The notes: generated from the sequence alone by a model not told the origin. Numbered from the stretch's first letter, positions 35,783 through 45,001 are shown. The stretch: DNA of 64,000 bases from an uncultured Opitutia bacterium (GCA_903840355.1 CAIMFJ010000005.1:496001-560000); one strand, 5' to 3'. A program made the numbers and translations.

Positions 35783-36886
35783 ATGGCTACCGCCGCGACC
35801 TACGACCTCGCCCAACTTACCAGTCAATTTGCCCTGCTCGGCGACTTCGTTTCAGGGCAACCATACGGCAGTGGCCATATCAACGACACCTTCGCGATTG
35901 AAGTTAACCAAGGCGGCCGCCCCCTCCGCTACGTGCTGCAGCGGATTAATCATAATATTTTTAAGAATCCCGACGGACTGATGCAAAATGTGGCCCGCGT
36001 GTGCCGCCATGCCCAGGCGAAGCTCCAAAGCGAACAACGGTCTGACGCCTCCCGCCGTGCCCTGACTTTAGTCCCCACCCGCCAAGGCAAAGATTGGCTC
36101 GTGGATAGCCAAGGTAATCGCTGGCGTTGTTATGTCTTCGTGGAAGGTGCGACCGGACATGACGTCGTGCGTCACGCCGACCAAGCCTTTCAAGCCGCCC
36201 GGGCGTTCGGAGCCTTCCAGGCGCTGATGGCCGACCTTCCGGGAGAGCGTTTGGTCGAAACCATTCCCAACTTTCACCACACGCCCAGTCGCTACGCGCA
36301 GTTCCAAAAAATCCTCGCTCAAGACCCCAAGGACCGTGCCGCCAGCGTCCAACCTGAAATTGCTTTTGCCCTCGCTCGCGCCCACGAGGTAAGTGTCATC
36401 ACCGAAGCGATGGCTCGCGGGGAAATCCCCGAGCGCGTTACGCACAATGACACCAAGTTAAACAACGTGTTATTGGATAATACGACCCAAGAGGGCCTAT
36501 GCGTGATCGACCTTGATACGGTCATGCCAGGATCCGCACTTTATGATTTTGGCGATTTAGTACGCACGTCGACTTCGCCCGCCGCCGAGGATGAAAAGGA
36601 TTTATCCAAGGTGACCATGCAATTGCCGATGTTCGAAGCGCTCATCCAAGGCTACTTGAGCACGGCAGGCAATTTCCTTACCCCTCGCGAACGCAGCCTG
36701 TTACCCTTCGCCGGCAAGCTGATTACCTTTGAAATCGGGCTTCGTTTCTTAACCGACTGGCTAGAGGGCGACGTCTATTTCAAAATTAAACGTCCCGAAC
36801 ATAACCTCGATCGCTTGCGCACCCAATTCAAACTCGTGGCTTCGATTGAAAGCCAACTGCCTGCCATGGAGGCTTTAGTTCGCTAA
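35783..36886 (+). CDS. N-acetylhexosamine 1-kinase-like phosphotransferase (NahK-like)
   Basis: A 367-residue aminoglycoside-phosphotransferase-fold kinase. GSGHINDTFAI near residue 31 matches the nucleotide loop of NahK/LnpB. Catalytic HNDTKLNNVLLD and metal-binding CVIDLDTVMPGSALYDFGDL follow. NahK phosphorylates the anomeric carbon of GlcNAc and GalNAc in bifidobacterial mucin and milk-glycan salvage. Related proteins have been mislabelled as mucin-desulfating sulfatases. Placement between a nucleotidyltransferase and an epimerase mirrors the lnp pathway. Confidence 0.82.
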   Translation: MATAATYDLAQLTSQFALLGDFVSGQPYGSGHINDTFAIEVNQGGRPLRYVLQRINHNIFKNPDGLMQNVARVCRHAQAKLQSEQRSDASRRALTLVPTRQGKDWLVDSQGNRWRCYVFVEGATGHDVVRHADQAFQAARAFGAFQALMADLPGERLVETIPNFHHTPSRYAQFQKILAQDPKDRAASVQPEIAFALARAHEVSVITEAMARGEIPERVTHNDTKLNNVLLDNTTQEGLCVIDLDTVMPGSALYDFGDLVRTSTSPAAEDEKDLSKVTMQLPMFEALIQGYLSTAGNFLTPRERSLLPFAGKLITFEIGLRFLTDWLEGDVYFKIKRPEHNLDRLRTQFKLVASIESQLPAMEALVR

Positions 36887-36887
36887 C

Positions 36888-37811
36888 ATGAAACGCGTCC
36901 TCGTTACTGGTGGAGCAGGTTTCATTGGCTCACACATCGTGGAGCACTTTCAAGGAAAGGCCGAAGTTGTCGTCTTAGATAACTTTCGCTCTGGGCACCG
37001 CCGTAACCTTCAAGGGCTGAGCCATCGTCTCATTGAAGGCTCTATTTTAGAGGCAGCGCTGCTCGATGAGGCCATGCAAGGCGTCACCGAAGTCTATCAC
37101 CTCGCGGCCATGATTTCCGTACCGGAATCCATGCATAAGCCACGGGAGTGCGTTGAATTAAACTCCATTGGCACCCTGCGCGTGCTCGAAGCGGCCGAAA
37201 AAGCCAAAGTCACCAAAGTCGTCTTGGCCTCGTCCGCCGCCATTTACGGCGACAATCCTACGGTACCCAAAGTGGAGACCATGCTCCCAGAGCCCAAGTC
37301 CCCCTATGCGGTCACCAAGCTCGACGGCGAGTATTACCTCGACCTGTTTCGACGCGAACGCGGCGTCGCCACCACGTCCTTAAGATTCTTTAACGTATTT
37401 GGCCCTCGTCAGGACCCTCGCTCGCCCTACGCAGCGGCGATTCCTATCTTCATCGAAAAAGCCGTCCAAGGGCAAAACATCCCCATCTATGGCGATGGTC
37501 AGCAAACCCGTGATTTTATCTACGTTAAAGACATTGTGGGTGCTTTGACCTTTGCGGCGGAAAACACCGCCCTTCACGGGTCGTTCAACGTAGGGTATGG
37601 TCAAAAGTTAACGGTCCAGAGCATTGCGGAACAAATTCTGCAAAAGACGGGGTCAACCGCCCAAATCACCCACCTCCCGGAACGCGTTGGCGACATTAAG
37701 CACTCGATGGCTTCACCAGCCAAACTTCTCGCCGCAGGCTGGAAACCGCAGCACACCTTGCCAGAAGGATTGGCTGCCACGATTGCCTACTTCCAAAGCC
37801 TTAAGGCTTAA
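36888..37811 (+). CDS. NAD-dependent UDP-sugar epimerase/dehydratase
   Basis: A 307-residue extended short-chain dehydrogenase. The NAD motif TGGAGFIGSH is at residues 7-16. The catalytic triad appears as SSAAIYG (Ser) and SPYAVTKLDGEYY (Tyr, Lys). RFFNVFGPRQDPRSPYAA is typical of UDP-glucose/UDP-GlcNAc 4-epimerases of the WbpP/GalE type. With the kinase and nucleotidyltransferase upstream it plausibly interconverts UDP-GlcNAc and UDP-GalNAc. It ends the cluster and overlaps the convergent gene by 11 bases. Confidence 0.88.
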   Translation: MKRVLVTGGAGFIGSHIVEHFQGKAEVVVLDNFRSGHRRNLQGLSHRLIEGSILEAALLDEAMQGVTEVYHLAAMISVPESMHKPRECVELNSIGTLRVLEAAEKAKVTKVVLASSAAIYGDNPTVPKVETMLPEPKSPYAVTKLDGEYYLDLFRRERGVATTSLRFFNVFGPRQDPRSPYAAAIPIFIEKAVQGQNIPIYGDGQQTRDFIYVKDIVGALTFAAENTALHGSFNVGYGQKLTVQSIAEQILQKTGSTAQITHLPERVGDIKHSMASPAKLLAAGWKPQHTLPEGLAATIAYFQSLKA

Positions 37812-38685
37812 CGGTAAAATCAAACTTCAGGTACTGATCGGTGCCGTCATTGACGTGCACCCAAAATTGGTAGTCGCCAGCCGGAGGTAAGCGCAGGCGA
37901 AACCATAGCGTGGGCTGAGCGTCGTATTCGCCGCCTTCCAGCGAAGGGTGCAAATGAGCATACCCGCGATGCGCCTCATCGGTTAAGCGGGAAAACACCA
38001 CCGCATGCCCCAAGGTTCCCATCAATGGCTTCAACTTTAAACTCTCTTCATTAACACCACTCAGCTTCACACGACACAAGGCGACTTCACCCGCACGTTG
38101 ATGGGATAAACTGCTCTCAATAATTTTGAGCCGGGGTGGCGAAACCAACGGAGTTGTTACTCCTACTCCCGGCATCGACGCCTCGGCCTCGGCAAGGACC
38201 GACCGATTCGAAAGTGCGGAGACAAAATCCACGTAAGCTAAAAAATTACCACCGGGATTGTTCGCTTGAAAATCCGGAGGGAGTACGAAGGTCCAACTGC
38301 CATCTTCTTGGGGCTGTGGGTGTAAATGAACATAACCCTCGCGGCCGGTGATTTGACGCAAGTGTAGGTGCAATTTCTGCATATGGGATATTGCTACCTC
38401 ATGGTCCAAAACGGGGTGTTGATGAGCCCCTAACACCCAAAGCTTGCCAGACTTACCTGCCTTAACATCAGGCATCTCGACCTTAAGTTCAAAAGGATAA
38501 TTCAAGGCCTTGGGTCGGTAGAAATTGGCCTCTTCATTTACCCCACAGAACTCCACCCCGTTCTGCATGACTGGTTGGTGATCGCTATGTAAGAGCGCAC
38601 AGTGGGTGTCGGGGAGATTTCGTAGGGCGATAAAAATCGCTAAAGCGATTACCGTAATAATCCCAACCTGTTTGGAGGCGTTCAT
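37801..38685 (-). CDS. Secreted His-rich two-repeat protein, candidate metal-binding partner of SCO1
   Basis: A 294-residue protein with an N-terminal membrane helix (residues 7-21). Two related domains follow. Each has a GH/SH strand and a YxHLHP motif (HLHP at residues 120-123 and 244-247), then an aromatic strand ending in YVDF or WVHV. The pattern resembles a domain in secreted proteins of many bacteria that reads LGHLV...YLHVHP, often near copper genes. The clustered histidines suggest metal binding; no enzyme motif is seen. It overlaps the SCO1-like gene stop by 4 bases, so the two are coupled. Function is inferred. Confidence 0.65.
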   Translation of the reverse strand: MNASKQVGIITVIALAIFIALRNLPDTHCALLHSDHQPVMQNGVEFCGVNEEANFYRPKALNYPFELKVEMPDVKAGKSGKLWVLGAHQHPVLDHEVAISHMQKLHLHLRQITGREGYVHLHPQPQEDGSWTFVLPPDFQANNPGGNFLAYVDFVSALSNRSVLAEAEASMPGVGVTTPLVSPPRLKIIESSLSHQRAGEVALCRVKLSGVNEESLKLKPLMGTLGHAVVFSRLTDEAHRGYAHLHPSLEGGEYDAQPTLWFRLRLPPAGDYQFWVHVNDGTDQYLKFDFTVKP

Positions 38686-39533
38686 TTATGGCTGGGGAGT
38701 TGATACATTTGTAAGGTAGCCGCGACATCAACCGCATCAAACATCGCTCCTTCACGACGTTCTAAAATACGTCCTTCCGCCGAGATTAAAATTAACGCCG
38801 TGTTATGTACAATCGTACCATCATCCCGCACGGTCAGAATACCGTAATGTCGCATTAAATCTTTAATCTGTGCGGGGTCGCCGGTTAAAAACCGGTGACG
38901 GGCTTGGTTAATCCCATAGCCTTTCGCGTAAAAATTCAGAACCCCAGGGCTATCCGTTTCGGGATCAAAAGTAATCGTCAGTAAATGCACCGACTTCAAA
39001 GCAGGATTTTTATCTAATTCATCCCCGAGTCGCTTCATCGACTGAGTCGAAGCGGGACACATCTTGGCGGAACGGCAGCTCGTGAAGATGAAATTCAATG
39101 CCATCGGGGCACCCAGAAAATCCCGTTTAAACACTAATTTGGCATCCTGATCCCAAAGTGCCATGTCGGGCATTAAATCATTAGGCATACGGGTGACCAA
39201 ACGACCTTTATCTACCGTCTCGCGATGGAGAGCTTCGCTCACTTCGGCAACACGGCGTAACTCTTCAGCTTCAGCAGGGAAAATAGATTCCGCCCTTAGA
39301 CCTGCCTCGGCGGCATGTAGTTCGCCTTTAATACGTTTCCCCTGCCAAGAAATCTGGGCATCACCTTCGCCAACTTTTACCGCCAAAGTTTTCTCCGTAG
39401 GGGAAATTTCCTTTACCGTCCAAGTATCCCCCCGTTGTTCAAGAACTTGCCCTTCAAAGCGTACTGGTTTTTCAGCAGCGAGGCCGACGATACTCATCGT
39501 CCATAAAGCGGCACAGATAATGTAAGTTCGCAT
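38682..39533 (-). CDS. SCO1/SenC family copper chaperone/thiol protein
   Basis: A 283-residue exported protein with signal peptide (residues 1-19). Residues 23-110 form a beta-rich domain of unclear kind. The thioredoxin-like SCO domain follows, with FIFTSCRSAKMCPAST giving Cys153 and Cys159 (CX5C, where classic SCO1 has CX3C) and the copper ligand His243 in IVHNTALILI. SCO proteins deliver copper to cytochrome oxidase or reduce its CuA site. No oxidase genes are in the window. It is followed by the His-rich protein gene. Confidence 0.82.
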   Translation of the reverse strand: MRTYIICAALWTMSIVGLAAEKPVRFEGQVLEQRGDTWTVKEISPTEKTLAVKVGEGDAQISWQGKRIKGELHAAEAGLRAESIFPAEAEELRRVAEVSEALHRETVDKGRLVTRMPNDLMPDMALWDQDAKLVFKRDFLGAPMALNFIFTSCRSAKMCPASTQSMKRLGDELDKNPALKSVHLLTITFDPETDSPGVLNFYAKGYGINQARHRFLTGDPAQIKDLMRHYGILTVRDDGTIVHNTALILISAEGRILERREGAMFDAVDVAATLQMYQLPSHK

Positions 39534-39536
39534 GAA

Positions 39537-40457
39537 TCAGATGAGATTACCTGAAGGACCAAGTATCAAATCTACCATCCCATGTCGAATCCCGCGATGC
39601 GTCAGATAAAACGCTTCTGCCCCTGTTAAATCTGCTAATACACAGACGGTGATTAAAGCGACCGGCATGATATCGGCCCGGTCAGCCGGAACTCCAGGGA
39701 CTTGCTTCCGTTCTTCTAAAGTCATCCCACACATCTTGTCCTTTAACTCACGAATCCGCAGGATCGACAAGCGCCCCCCAACCGGAGGTTCGCCCACGGC
39801 TTCTAAATACAGGGCCACCACACTAAAGACTCCACCCGCACCCACCATGAGGAAGTTTTCGGCAAGGGTGCGAGGAATCACCGGACCCAGCACTGATTGA
39901 ATATAATTTCGGATAGTAGCCTGCGTGCCTTCTGACATCTTTCGCTTGCTGTCCGCAAAGAACTCCTGCGTCAGCCGTACCGCACCCAAGGGGAAACTCT
40001 GAGCAAAGGTACAGTAATCCCCCTGCATCCGCACGACCTCAAGACTACCACCGCCTAAGTCAAAAGCCAAAAGATTATGGTACTCACGGTAGGCGGGATC
40101 TTGACGCACCGCCTTGCCTACGAGGCGCGATTCGACTTCGCCCGAAATGACGATGAGTTTAAGTCCGGTGGCATTTTGAATCGCAGCATCAAATTCTTTG
40201 CGATTCTGACAATCGCGTACGGCACTGGTACCCAAAATATAAATCCGTTCCGCCCCCTTACCACGGGCAAAATCCACTAAACGTTGAATCGCCTGCACCG
40301 CCGACGTCATCACTTCTGGAGTGATGACCAGTGGACCACTTTGTTGCGGGAAAATGCGCACCGCCTCGGTGGCTCGAGCGATTTCCTTTTGTTGCTGATC
40401 AAAGACGGCAACTTTAAGTGAGTTAGAACCCACATCAATCACGGCAATTAAAGACAT
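39537..40457 (-). CDS. Ppx/GppA phosphatase family protein
   Basis: A 306-residue ASKHA-fold phosphatase with VIDVGSNSLKVAVFD at the N-terminus, LGTSAVRDCQNR, the EVESRLVGKA motif and DLGGGSLEVV. It matches the short Ppx/GppA type lacking the C-terminal HD-like domain of E. coli Ppx. It should hydrolyse polyphosphate or guanosine pentaphosphate. ppk1 lies elsewhere in the window, not adjacent. It sits between the SCO1-like and LpxR-like genes with gaps of 1-3 bases. Confidence 0.9.
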   Translation of the reverse strand: MSLIAVIDVGSNSLKVAVFDQQQKEIARATEAVRIFPQQSGPLVITPEVMTSAVQAIQRLVDFARGKGAERIYILGTSAVRDCQNRKEFDAAIQNATGLKLIVISGEVESRLVGKAVRQDPAYREYHNLLAFDLGGGSLEVVRMQGDYCTFAQSFPLGAVRLTQEFFADSKRKMSEGTQATIRNYIQSVLGPVIPRTLAENFLMVGAGGVFSVVALYLEAVGEPPVGGRLSILRIRELKDKMCGMTLEERKQVPGVPADRADIMPVALITVCVLADLTGAEAFYLTHRGIRHGMVDLILGPSGNLI

Positions 40458-40458
40458 T

Positions 40459-41418
40459 TTAGAATCGGTAAGTAGCTTCTAAACCTGCGAAATAGTGGTA
40501 ACCATCTTGCGTTTCAAATTCGCGAGTCCGGAAGCCAGTGAAATAAGAAATTGAACAACGGTAAACTTGGAAAGAGGCCCCCACGGCAAACTGGCCAATA
40601 ATCGGAACCCGCGCTACCGAGCGGGATTCATTAAAAACATCTCCATCCGTGGCGTAATTCCGCATGACCACTAAGAGTTCGGAATCGACGAAAGCCCAAA
40701 AGGCGAAAGGCCGATCTGGGGAAATATCCTGATAGGCCACCGCGGGGGCATAGGAGGTATTATCCCGCAGGTAACTATGACCCCAAGAATTCTGTAAATT
40801 AACCCCCCAGCGAAATTGGGCCCCGGTAATCAACTCGGTACGCATGGTGCCGACTTCGGCTACACCTCGCAGGATTAAATCGCGGTAGCCAGCGCCTGTC
40901 GGGTCGAGGTCAATTTTTTTGCGAAACTCCGCATTAAAATTAAACAGCGGTTCATTGGGCAACTGCGTGACCCAACCCGAAGCGGTGGGTTGACCAATGA
41001 AACGGTGAAAGAGGTTTTGCACGGCACCCCCAGCGTCGGGACCTACCAAGCCTACCTGCACCTCGATCGCCACGAGGCAATCTTTGCGCCCTTGGCGGTC
41101 TAAAATCGTGCCATAGCCATAAGTGGCGTACAGCGCCGCCGAATAAGGCAACTCCGTCAGCGGAGGGTTCACCAAAGTAGTATTGGAGGGGGTGTTTAAT
41201 TCCTGGCTGATTGCGGCGTAAGCATGCTCTCCCGCATTAAAAGAAAATTTTAACCCCTGAGTGTAATACCGGTCTTTGTTTATAGGGCTAAATTTATCGT
41301 TTTCGTCCGAAATCATGAATACGCCCGGTTGATCCCCTAGGGGCAAAGGATTGCCCCACTCCAATGCCTGCACCGCCACCGTCGTGGTACAGAGTAAAAT
41401 GTTGAGGCCAAGTCGCAT
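40459..41418 (-). CDS. Outer-membrane lipid A deacylase, LpxR family (DUF2219)
   Basis: A 319-residue predicted beta-barrel. The ATG at 41418 gives a signal peptide (residues 1-18, VAVQA cleavage region); the longer frame would overlap the divergent gene. The family motifs are visible: END near residue 37 with Asn and Asp, RYYTQGLKF with Thr, LPYSAALYATYGYG, and FHRFIG...GWVTQLPNEP with His and Glu. These match the catalytic set of Salmonella LpxR, which removes the 3'-acyloxyacyl chain of lipid A. The chain ends in a terminal aromatic (YRF), as in barrels. Confidence 0.85.
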   Translation of the reverse strand: MRLGLNILLCTTTVAVQALEWGNPLPLGDQPGVFMISDENDKFSPINKDRYYTQGLKFSFNAGEHAYAAISQELNTPSNTTLVNPPLTELPYSAALYATYGYGTILDRQGRKDCLVAIEVQVGLVGPDAGGAVQNLFHRFIGQPTASGWVTQLPNEPLFNFNAEFRKKIDLDPTGAGYRDLILRGVAEVGTMRTELITGAQFRWGVNLQNSWGHSYLRDNTSYAPAVAYQDISPDRPFAFWAFVDSELLVVMRNYATDGDVFNESRSVARVPIIGQFAVGASFQVYRCSISYFTGFRTREFETQDGYHYFAGLEATYRF

Positions 41419-41509
41419 GCCGAGTGTGTCGAGCAAAGGCAGGTAACCGACGGGGACAACGCCTTTCTGACTTGTTAAGCACGCCTTCCCGAAGTAATTG
41501 ACTATCAGG

Positions 41510-42604
41510 ATGTCGCAAACAGTTCCCAAGGCACCATTAGTCCGGACCGATGTCCAGATTGATGGCCTTGCGGTGGTTGTTATCAGTGGCACTTGGAAGC
41601 TTCACGATGCCCTGCCCGACATCACGGTTAAGGGCGACCGGGTGAAAGTCTTAGCGGAGGGGCTAGAAGACTTCGACTCCTCGCTGCCAGCTTGGATTTA
41701 TGGTAACTTCAAAAACATCCGCCAACTGGACCTCAGCCAACTCCCGCCCCGCCTCCAGGCCTTAGTCAATTTGGCCGAAAAATCCACGCACCCCGAAAAA
41801 TCTGGCGAACACGAAAGCTTGCTTGAACAATTCGGCACCTGGGGCGTCGAAAGTTCGTCGTCTTGGTCGCGTGCCTTAGATCACATTGGACAAACAGCGT
41901 GGGGCTTCCTGCGCCTGGTCATCGGACGAGCTCGCATCAATTGGAGCGACTTCTCGCTACAACTACAAACGACCGGGGTCGACGCTTTGCCCATCGTTGC
42001 CCTTCTAGGCTTTCTGACGGGTCTCATCATGGCGTATGTAGGGTTAATTCAATTACGTTCCGTCGGTGCCACCGTATACGTCGCGAATTTAGTTTCACTC
42101 GCAATGTCGCGCGAAATGGGCGCTCTCATGACGGGCGTGATTGCATGCGGTCGGACTTCCACGGCTTACGCCTCGCAATTCGGGAGCATGAATGTGAATC
42201 AGGAAACCGATGCTTTGCGCGTGCTGGGCATTAACCCGGTCGAATACCTCGGAGTACCGCGCATCCTCGCCGTGACTTTAATGGTACCCCTGTTAGCCGT
42301 TTTTGCTGCCTTTATTGGCGTCTTCGGGGGCATGGTCGTCGCCTGTGCAGGCGATCTCAGCGTGAGCCAATACCTCACGCAAGCGGTACGAGCGATTACC
42401 TTTAAGAGCTTTATGGTTGGTTTTATCAAAGCGATTGCGTTTGGCTTCATCGCAGGTTGGTCCGGTTGCTACCGCGGATCCGTCGCGAAACGTTCTGCCC
42501 TCGGCGTCGGCGAAGCCGCTACCTCCGCGGCCGTCCTGGGCATCACCCTCATTGTCATTGCGGACGCTATCTTCGCCGTGATCTTCAATTTATTTAATTT
42601 CTAA
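41510..42604 (+). CDS. mlaE: MlaE-family ABC permease with N-terminal STAS-like domain
   Basis: A 364-residue inner-membrane permease of the MCE lipid-transport system. Residues 5-85 form a STAS-like domain (LAVVVISGTWKLHD, IRQLDLSQLP), fused here rather than separate as MlaB. The membrane part has the MlaE motifs VALLGFLTGLIMAY, SREMGALMTGVIACGRTSTA and ALRVLGINPVEYLGVPR. The ATG at 41510 is preferred over an upstream TTG. The stop and the next start share one base (TAATG). Divergent from the LpxR-like gene, 91 bases apart. Confidence 0.92.
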   Translation: MSQTVPKAPLVRTDVQIDGLAVVVISGTWKLHDALPDITVKGDRVKVLAEGLEDFDSSLPAWIYGNFKNIRQLDLSQLPPRLQALVNLAEKSTHPEKSGEHESLLEQFGTWGVESSSSWSRALDHIGQTAWGFLRLVIGRARINWSDFSLQLQTTGVDALPIVALLGFLTGLIMAYVGLIQLRSVGATVYVANLVSLAMSREMGALMTGVIACGRTSTAYASQFGSMNVNQETDALRVLGINPVEYLGVPRILAVTLMVPLLAVFAAFIGVFGGMVVACAGDLSVSQYLTQAVRAITFKSFMVGFIKAIAFGFIAGWSGCYRGSVAKRSALGVGEAATSAAVLGITLIVIADAIFAVIFNLFNF

Positions 42605-43365
42605 TGACGAGTCCGGCCGCCATCTTGTCTTGTTCCGATTTAAGCATTGGGCACGGCCATCGCGTCATCATGGCGGGGATTAGTTTCGCCCTCGCGCCTG
42701 GCAAAATCCTCGCGATTGTGGGCCCCAGTGGTTGTGGCAAAAGCACCTTGTTACGTGCCTTAAGCGGTCTCGATGACCCTCAAGGAGGCAACACCTCTTT
42801 GCTGGGCATCGACCTTAACGTCGCCAGCAACCTCGAACGAGAATCCATTTTACGCCGCACGGGTTTCCTATTCCAAGGTTCCGCCCTCTTCTCTTCGCTC
42901 ACCCTTTTAGAAAACGTCGAGATGCCGCTTAAAGAATTCTCCCAAGCTCCGCGGCGTGAAATTCGACAAATCGCCGAATATAAACTCTCCCTGGTCGGCT
43001 TAGCCGATGCCATGGATAAACTGCCTTCAGAAATCAGTGGCGGGATGGCTAAGCGTGCGGGCATTGCCCGAGCTATCGCCATGGACCCTGAAGTCATCTT
43101 CTTGGATGAACCGAGCGCGGGACTCGATCCGCTAACTTCAGGGCGACTTGATGACTTAATCCTTAAGTTACGCGACACCTTTAAAACGACCATCGTGCTC
43201 GTAAGTCACGAGATTCCTAGCATTTTGAGGACGGCTGACTTCTGCGTTTACCTTGACCCTGACACCGGCAGGATGGGCGCCTATCAACCTCCGCGCGAAT
43301 TCCTCCTGCCCAACGCTCATCCTAAAGCCCACGCCTTTTTCGCCCGCGCCCAACTGCCTACCTAA
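42604..43365 (+). CDS. mlaF: MlaF-family ABC ATPase
   Basis: A 253-residue ABC ATPase with Walker A GPSGCGKSTLL, a Q-loop FLFQGSALFSSLT, the signature EISGGMAKRAGIARAI typical of MlaF, Walker B VIFLDEPSAGLDP and VLVSHEI. It energises phospholipid movement with the STAS-MlaE permease and the MCE protein encoded on either side. Its start is fused to the mlaE stop. Confidence 0.95.
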   Translation: MTSPAAILSCSDLSIGHGHRVIMAGISFALAPGKILAIVGPSGCGKSTLLRALSGLDDPQGGNTSLLGIDLNVASNLERESILRRTGFLFQGSALFSSLTLLENVEMPLKEFSQAPRREIRQIAEYKLSLVGLADAMDKLPSEISGGMAKRAGIARAIAMDPEVIFLDEPSAGLDPLTSGRLDDLILKLRDTFKTTIVLVSHEIPSILRTADFCVYLDPDTGRMGAYQPPREFLLPNAHPKAHAFFARAQLPT

Positions 43366-43367
43366 CC

Positions 43368-44423
43368 ATGCGTCGCACTGCTAATAAAACCCTCATTGGT
43401 GCCTTCGTGGTAGGCGGCATCATCCTCTTCATTATCGCCTTCATCCTACTCGGTGCGGGTTCCTTCTCAGGTGAAAAGCCGCATGCGATTGCCTACTTCG
43501 ATGACTCCGTCAGCGGACTCGATATCGGTGCTCCCGTAAAATTCCGTGGGGTGACCATTGGAAAAGTCTCCCAAGTACTACTGCGCACCGCCCACCAAGC
43601 TCCTAACGACTACTCGGTACCAGTGGTCATGGAATTCACGCCCGATTTATTAACCCGGCGCGGACTTGATCAAGCCTTACTCGACCAAAAAGGCCTCCGC
43701 GGTTCCTTGGAAAAAGGCCTGCGGGCCAAACTACAACAACAGTCCGTCGTCACGGGTGTACTCTACGTTGAACTGGATTATTTCCCAGACACTCCCGTCA
43801 AACTCCGCGACCCAAAAAGCGACACTCCTGAAATCCCCACCCTGCAATCAAACTTAGGGGCTCTGACTCGTGCCGTCTCCCAAACGCTCGATCAATTAAG
43901 TCGCGTCGACTTCGTCGCCATCACCAAAAAAGTCGACTCCATCCTAGGCCGCTTAGATCAAGGCACGGCGCAAATTGAGTTTGGCAAAATTAATAATAAT
44001 TTAGTCCAAGCCTCTGAAAATATTGCCCACCTCACAGGCGACCCCGCACTCACCCGGGCCATCGATGACTTCTCGTCGGCCATGAAATCGGTGGATGGAC
44101 TGGTGAAACGCTTGAACACCCAAGTCGACCCCGTAGCGGGCGACTTAAAATCCATGGCCGAAGCAGGACGCAAAGCCCTCGAGCGTCTCAATGAAACCTC
44201 TGAGAATCTCCGGGCTTTAACCAAACCAGGCTCCGCCACCCGTCGCGACCTCGATCAAGCCCTTTCCGACGTCTCCGAAGCGGCTCAAGCCATTCGCTCC
44301 TTAGCAGACTTCATCGAGCGCAATCCCGAAACCATCATTCAAGGTCGCCAACGTCGTCCCGCCACCATCCTCGAAACCCCGTCGGAAGCCACTCCTGCAG
44401 CTGAAAAGCCCAAATCCCCATGA
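43368..44423 (+). CDS. mlaD: MCE (MlaD/PqiB-like) substrate-binding protein
   Basis: A 351-residue protein with one N-terminal membrane helix (residues 9-30) and a single MCE domain (about residues 38-120, VSGLDIGAPVKFRGVTIGKV). A long helical region with heptads (residues 165-310) and a Pro-rich tail follow. It should sit in the periplasm as a hexameric ring anchored at the inner membrane, holding lipids for the ABC transporter. The long helices suggest a needle-like extension. The stop overlaps the lipoprotein gene by 4 bases. Confidence 0.92.
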   Translation: MRRTANKTLIGAFVVGGIILFIIAFILLGAGSFSGEKPHAIAYFDDSVSGLDIGAPVKFRGVTIGKVSQVLLRTAHQAPNDYSVPVVMEFTPDLLTRRGLDQALLDQKGLRGSLEKGLRAKLQQQSVVTGVLYVELDYFPDTPVKLRDPKSDTPEIPTLQSNLGALTRAVSQTLDQLSRVDFVAITKKVDSILGRLDQGTAQIEFGKINNNLVQASENIAHLTGDPALTRAIDDFSSAMKSVDGLVKRLNTQVDPVAGDLKSMAEAGRKALERLNETSENLRALTKPGSATRRDLDQALSDVSEAAQAIRSLADFIERNPETIIQGRQRRPATILETPSEATPAAEKPKSP

Positions 44424-45001
44424 TGCGCCTGCTCCTCCTGTTCGTCGCCCTTGGTAGCCTCAGCGGCTGTATTATCTTTGATAAGAAAAGTGAGACGACC
44501 ACTTTCCTGCAGTTCAAGAGCCCCGCGACCGAAGCCCAAAAACTCGAGCCCGCGATTTACGTCGTCCGCCCCAACCTCCCCAGCGCCCTCCGTCGGCCTA
44601 ACATCATCATGCTGACGCCTGAGGGCGAAGCGGTGATTGACGACGCCCACCGCTGGACCGCTCCGCTGGAACGTCTCATGGCCGAAGCCGTCGCGAATCA
44701 CTTAACCAAACTCACCGGCCAAGCCACCACGCTCCAAGCTCCTGAAAAAAGTTTCGTCACCCTCATCATCGACGTGGATCACTTCGAACTCATTCCGCCC
44801 AAGAAAGCTGTCCTAATTTTACATTATCACTTCGAGCAAGTCGACGGTACTTCGATTGCAGGCGGTCAGGGGACTTGGATTGAACCCATGCACGAGCTCT
44901 CCGCACGAGAGTTTGTTGACGCCCAATCGCAAAACCTCACCAAAGCTTCCGCAGCCATCGCCAAAACCTTTCAGAACTTGCCAGTGCCCTCTTCCAAATG
45001 A
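44420..45001 (+). CDS. ABC-type transport auxiliary lipoprotein (PqiC-like)
   Basis: A 193-residue lipoprotein: hydrophobic leader and lipobox LSGC, with the modified Cys at residue 17. The mature part matches the PqiC/ABC_trans_aux family in size and in the pattern TTTFLQF...IYVVRPNLPSAL and later HYHFEQVDGTSI. Such lipoproteins are the outer-membrane partner of MCE systems. Both ends overlap neighbours by 4 bases, so it is the fourth gene of the MCE operon. Confidence 0.8.
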   Translation: MMRLLLLFVALGSLSGCIIFDKKSETTTFLQFKSPATEAQKLEPAIYVVRPNLPSALRRPNIIMLTPEGEAVIDDAHRWTAPLERLMAEAVANHLTKLTGQATTLQAPEKSFVTLIIDVDHFELIPPKKAVLILHYHFEQVDGTSIAGGQGTWIEPMHELSAREFVDAQSQNLTKASAAIAKTFQNLPVPSSK

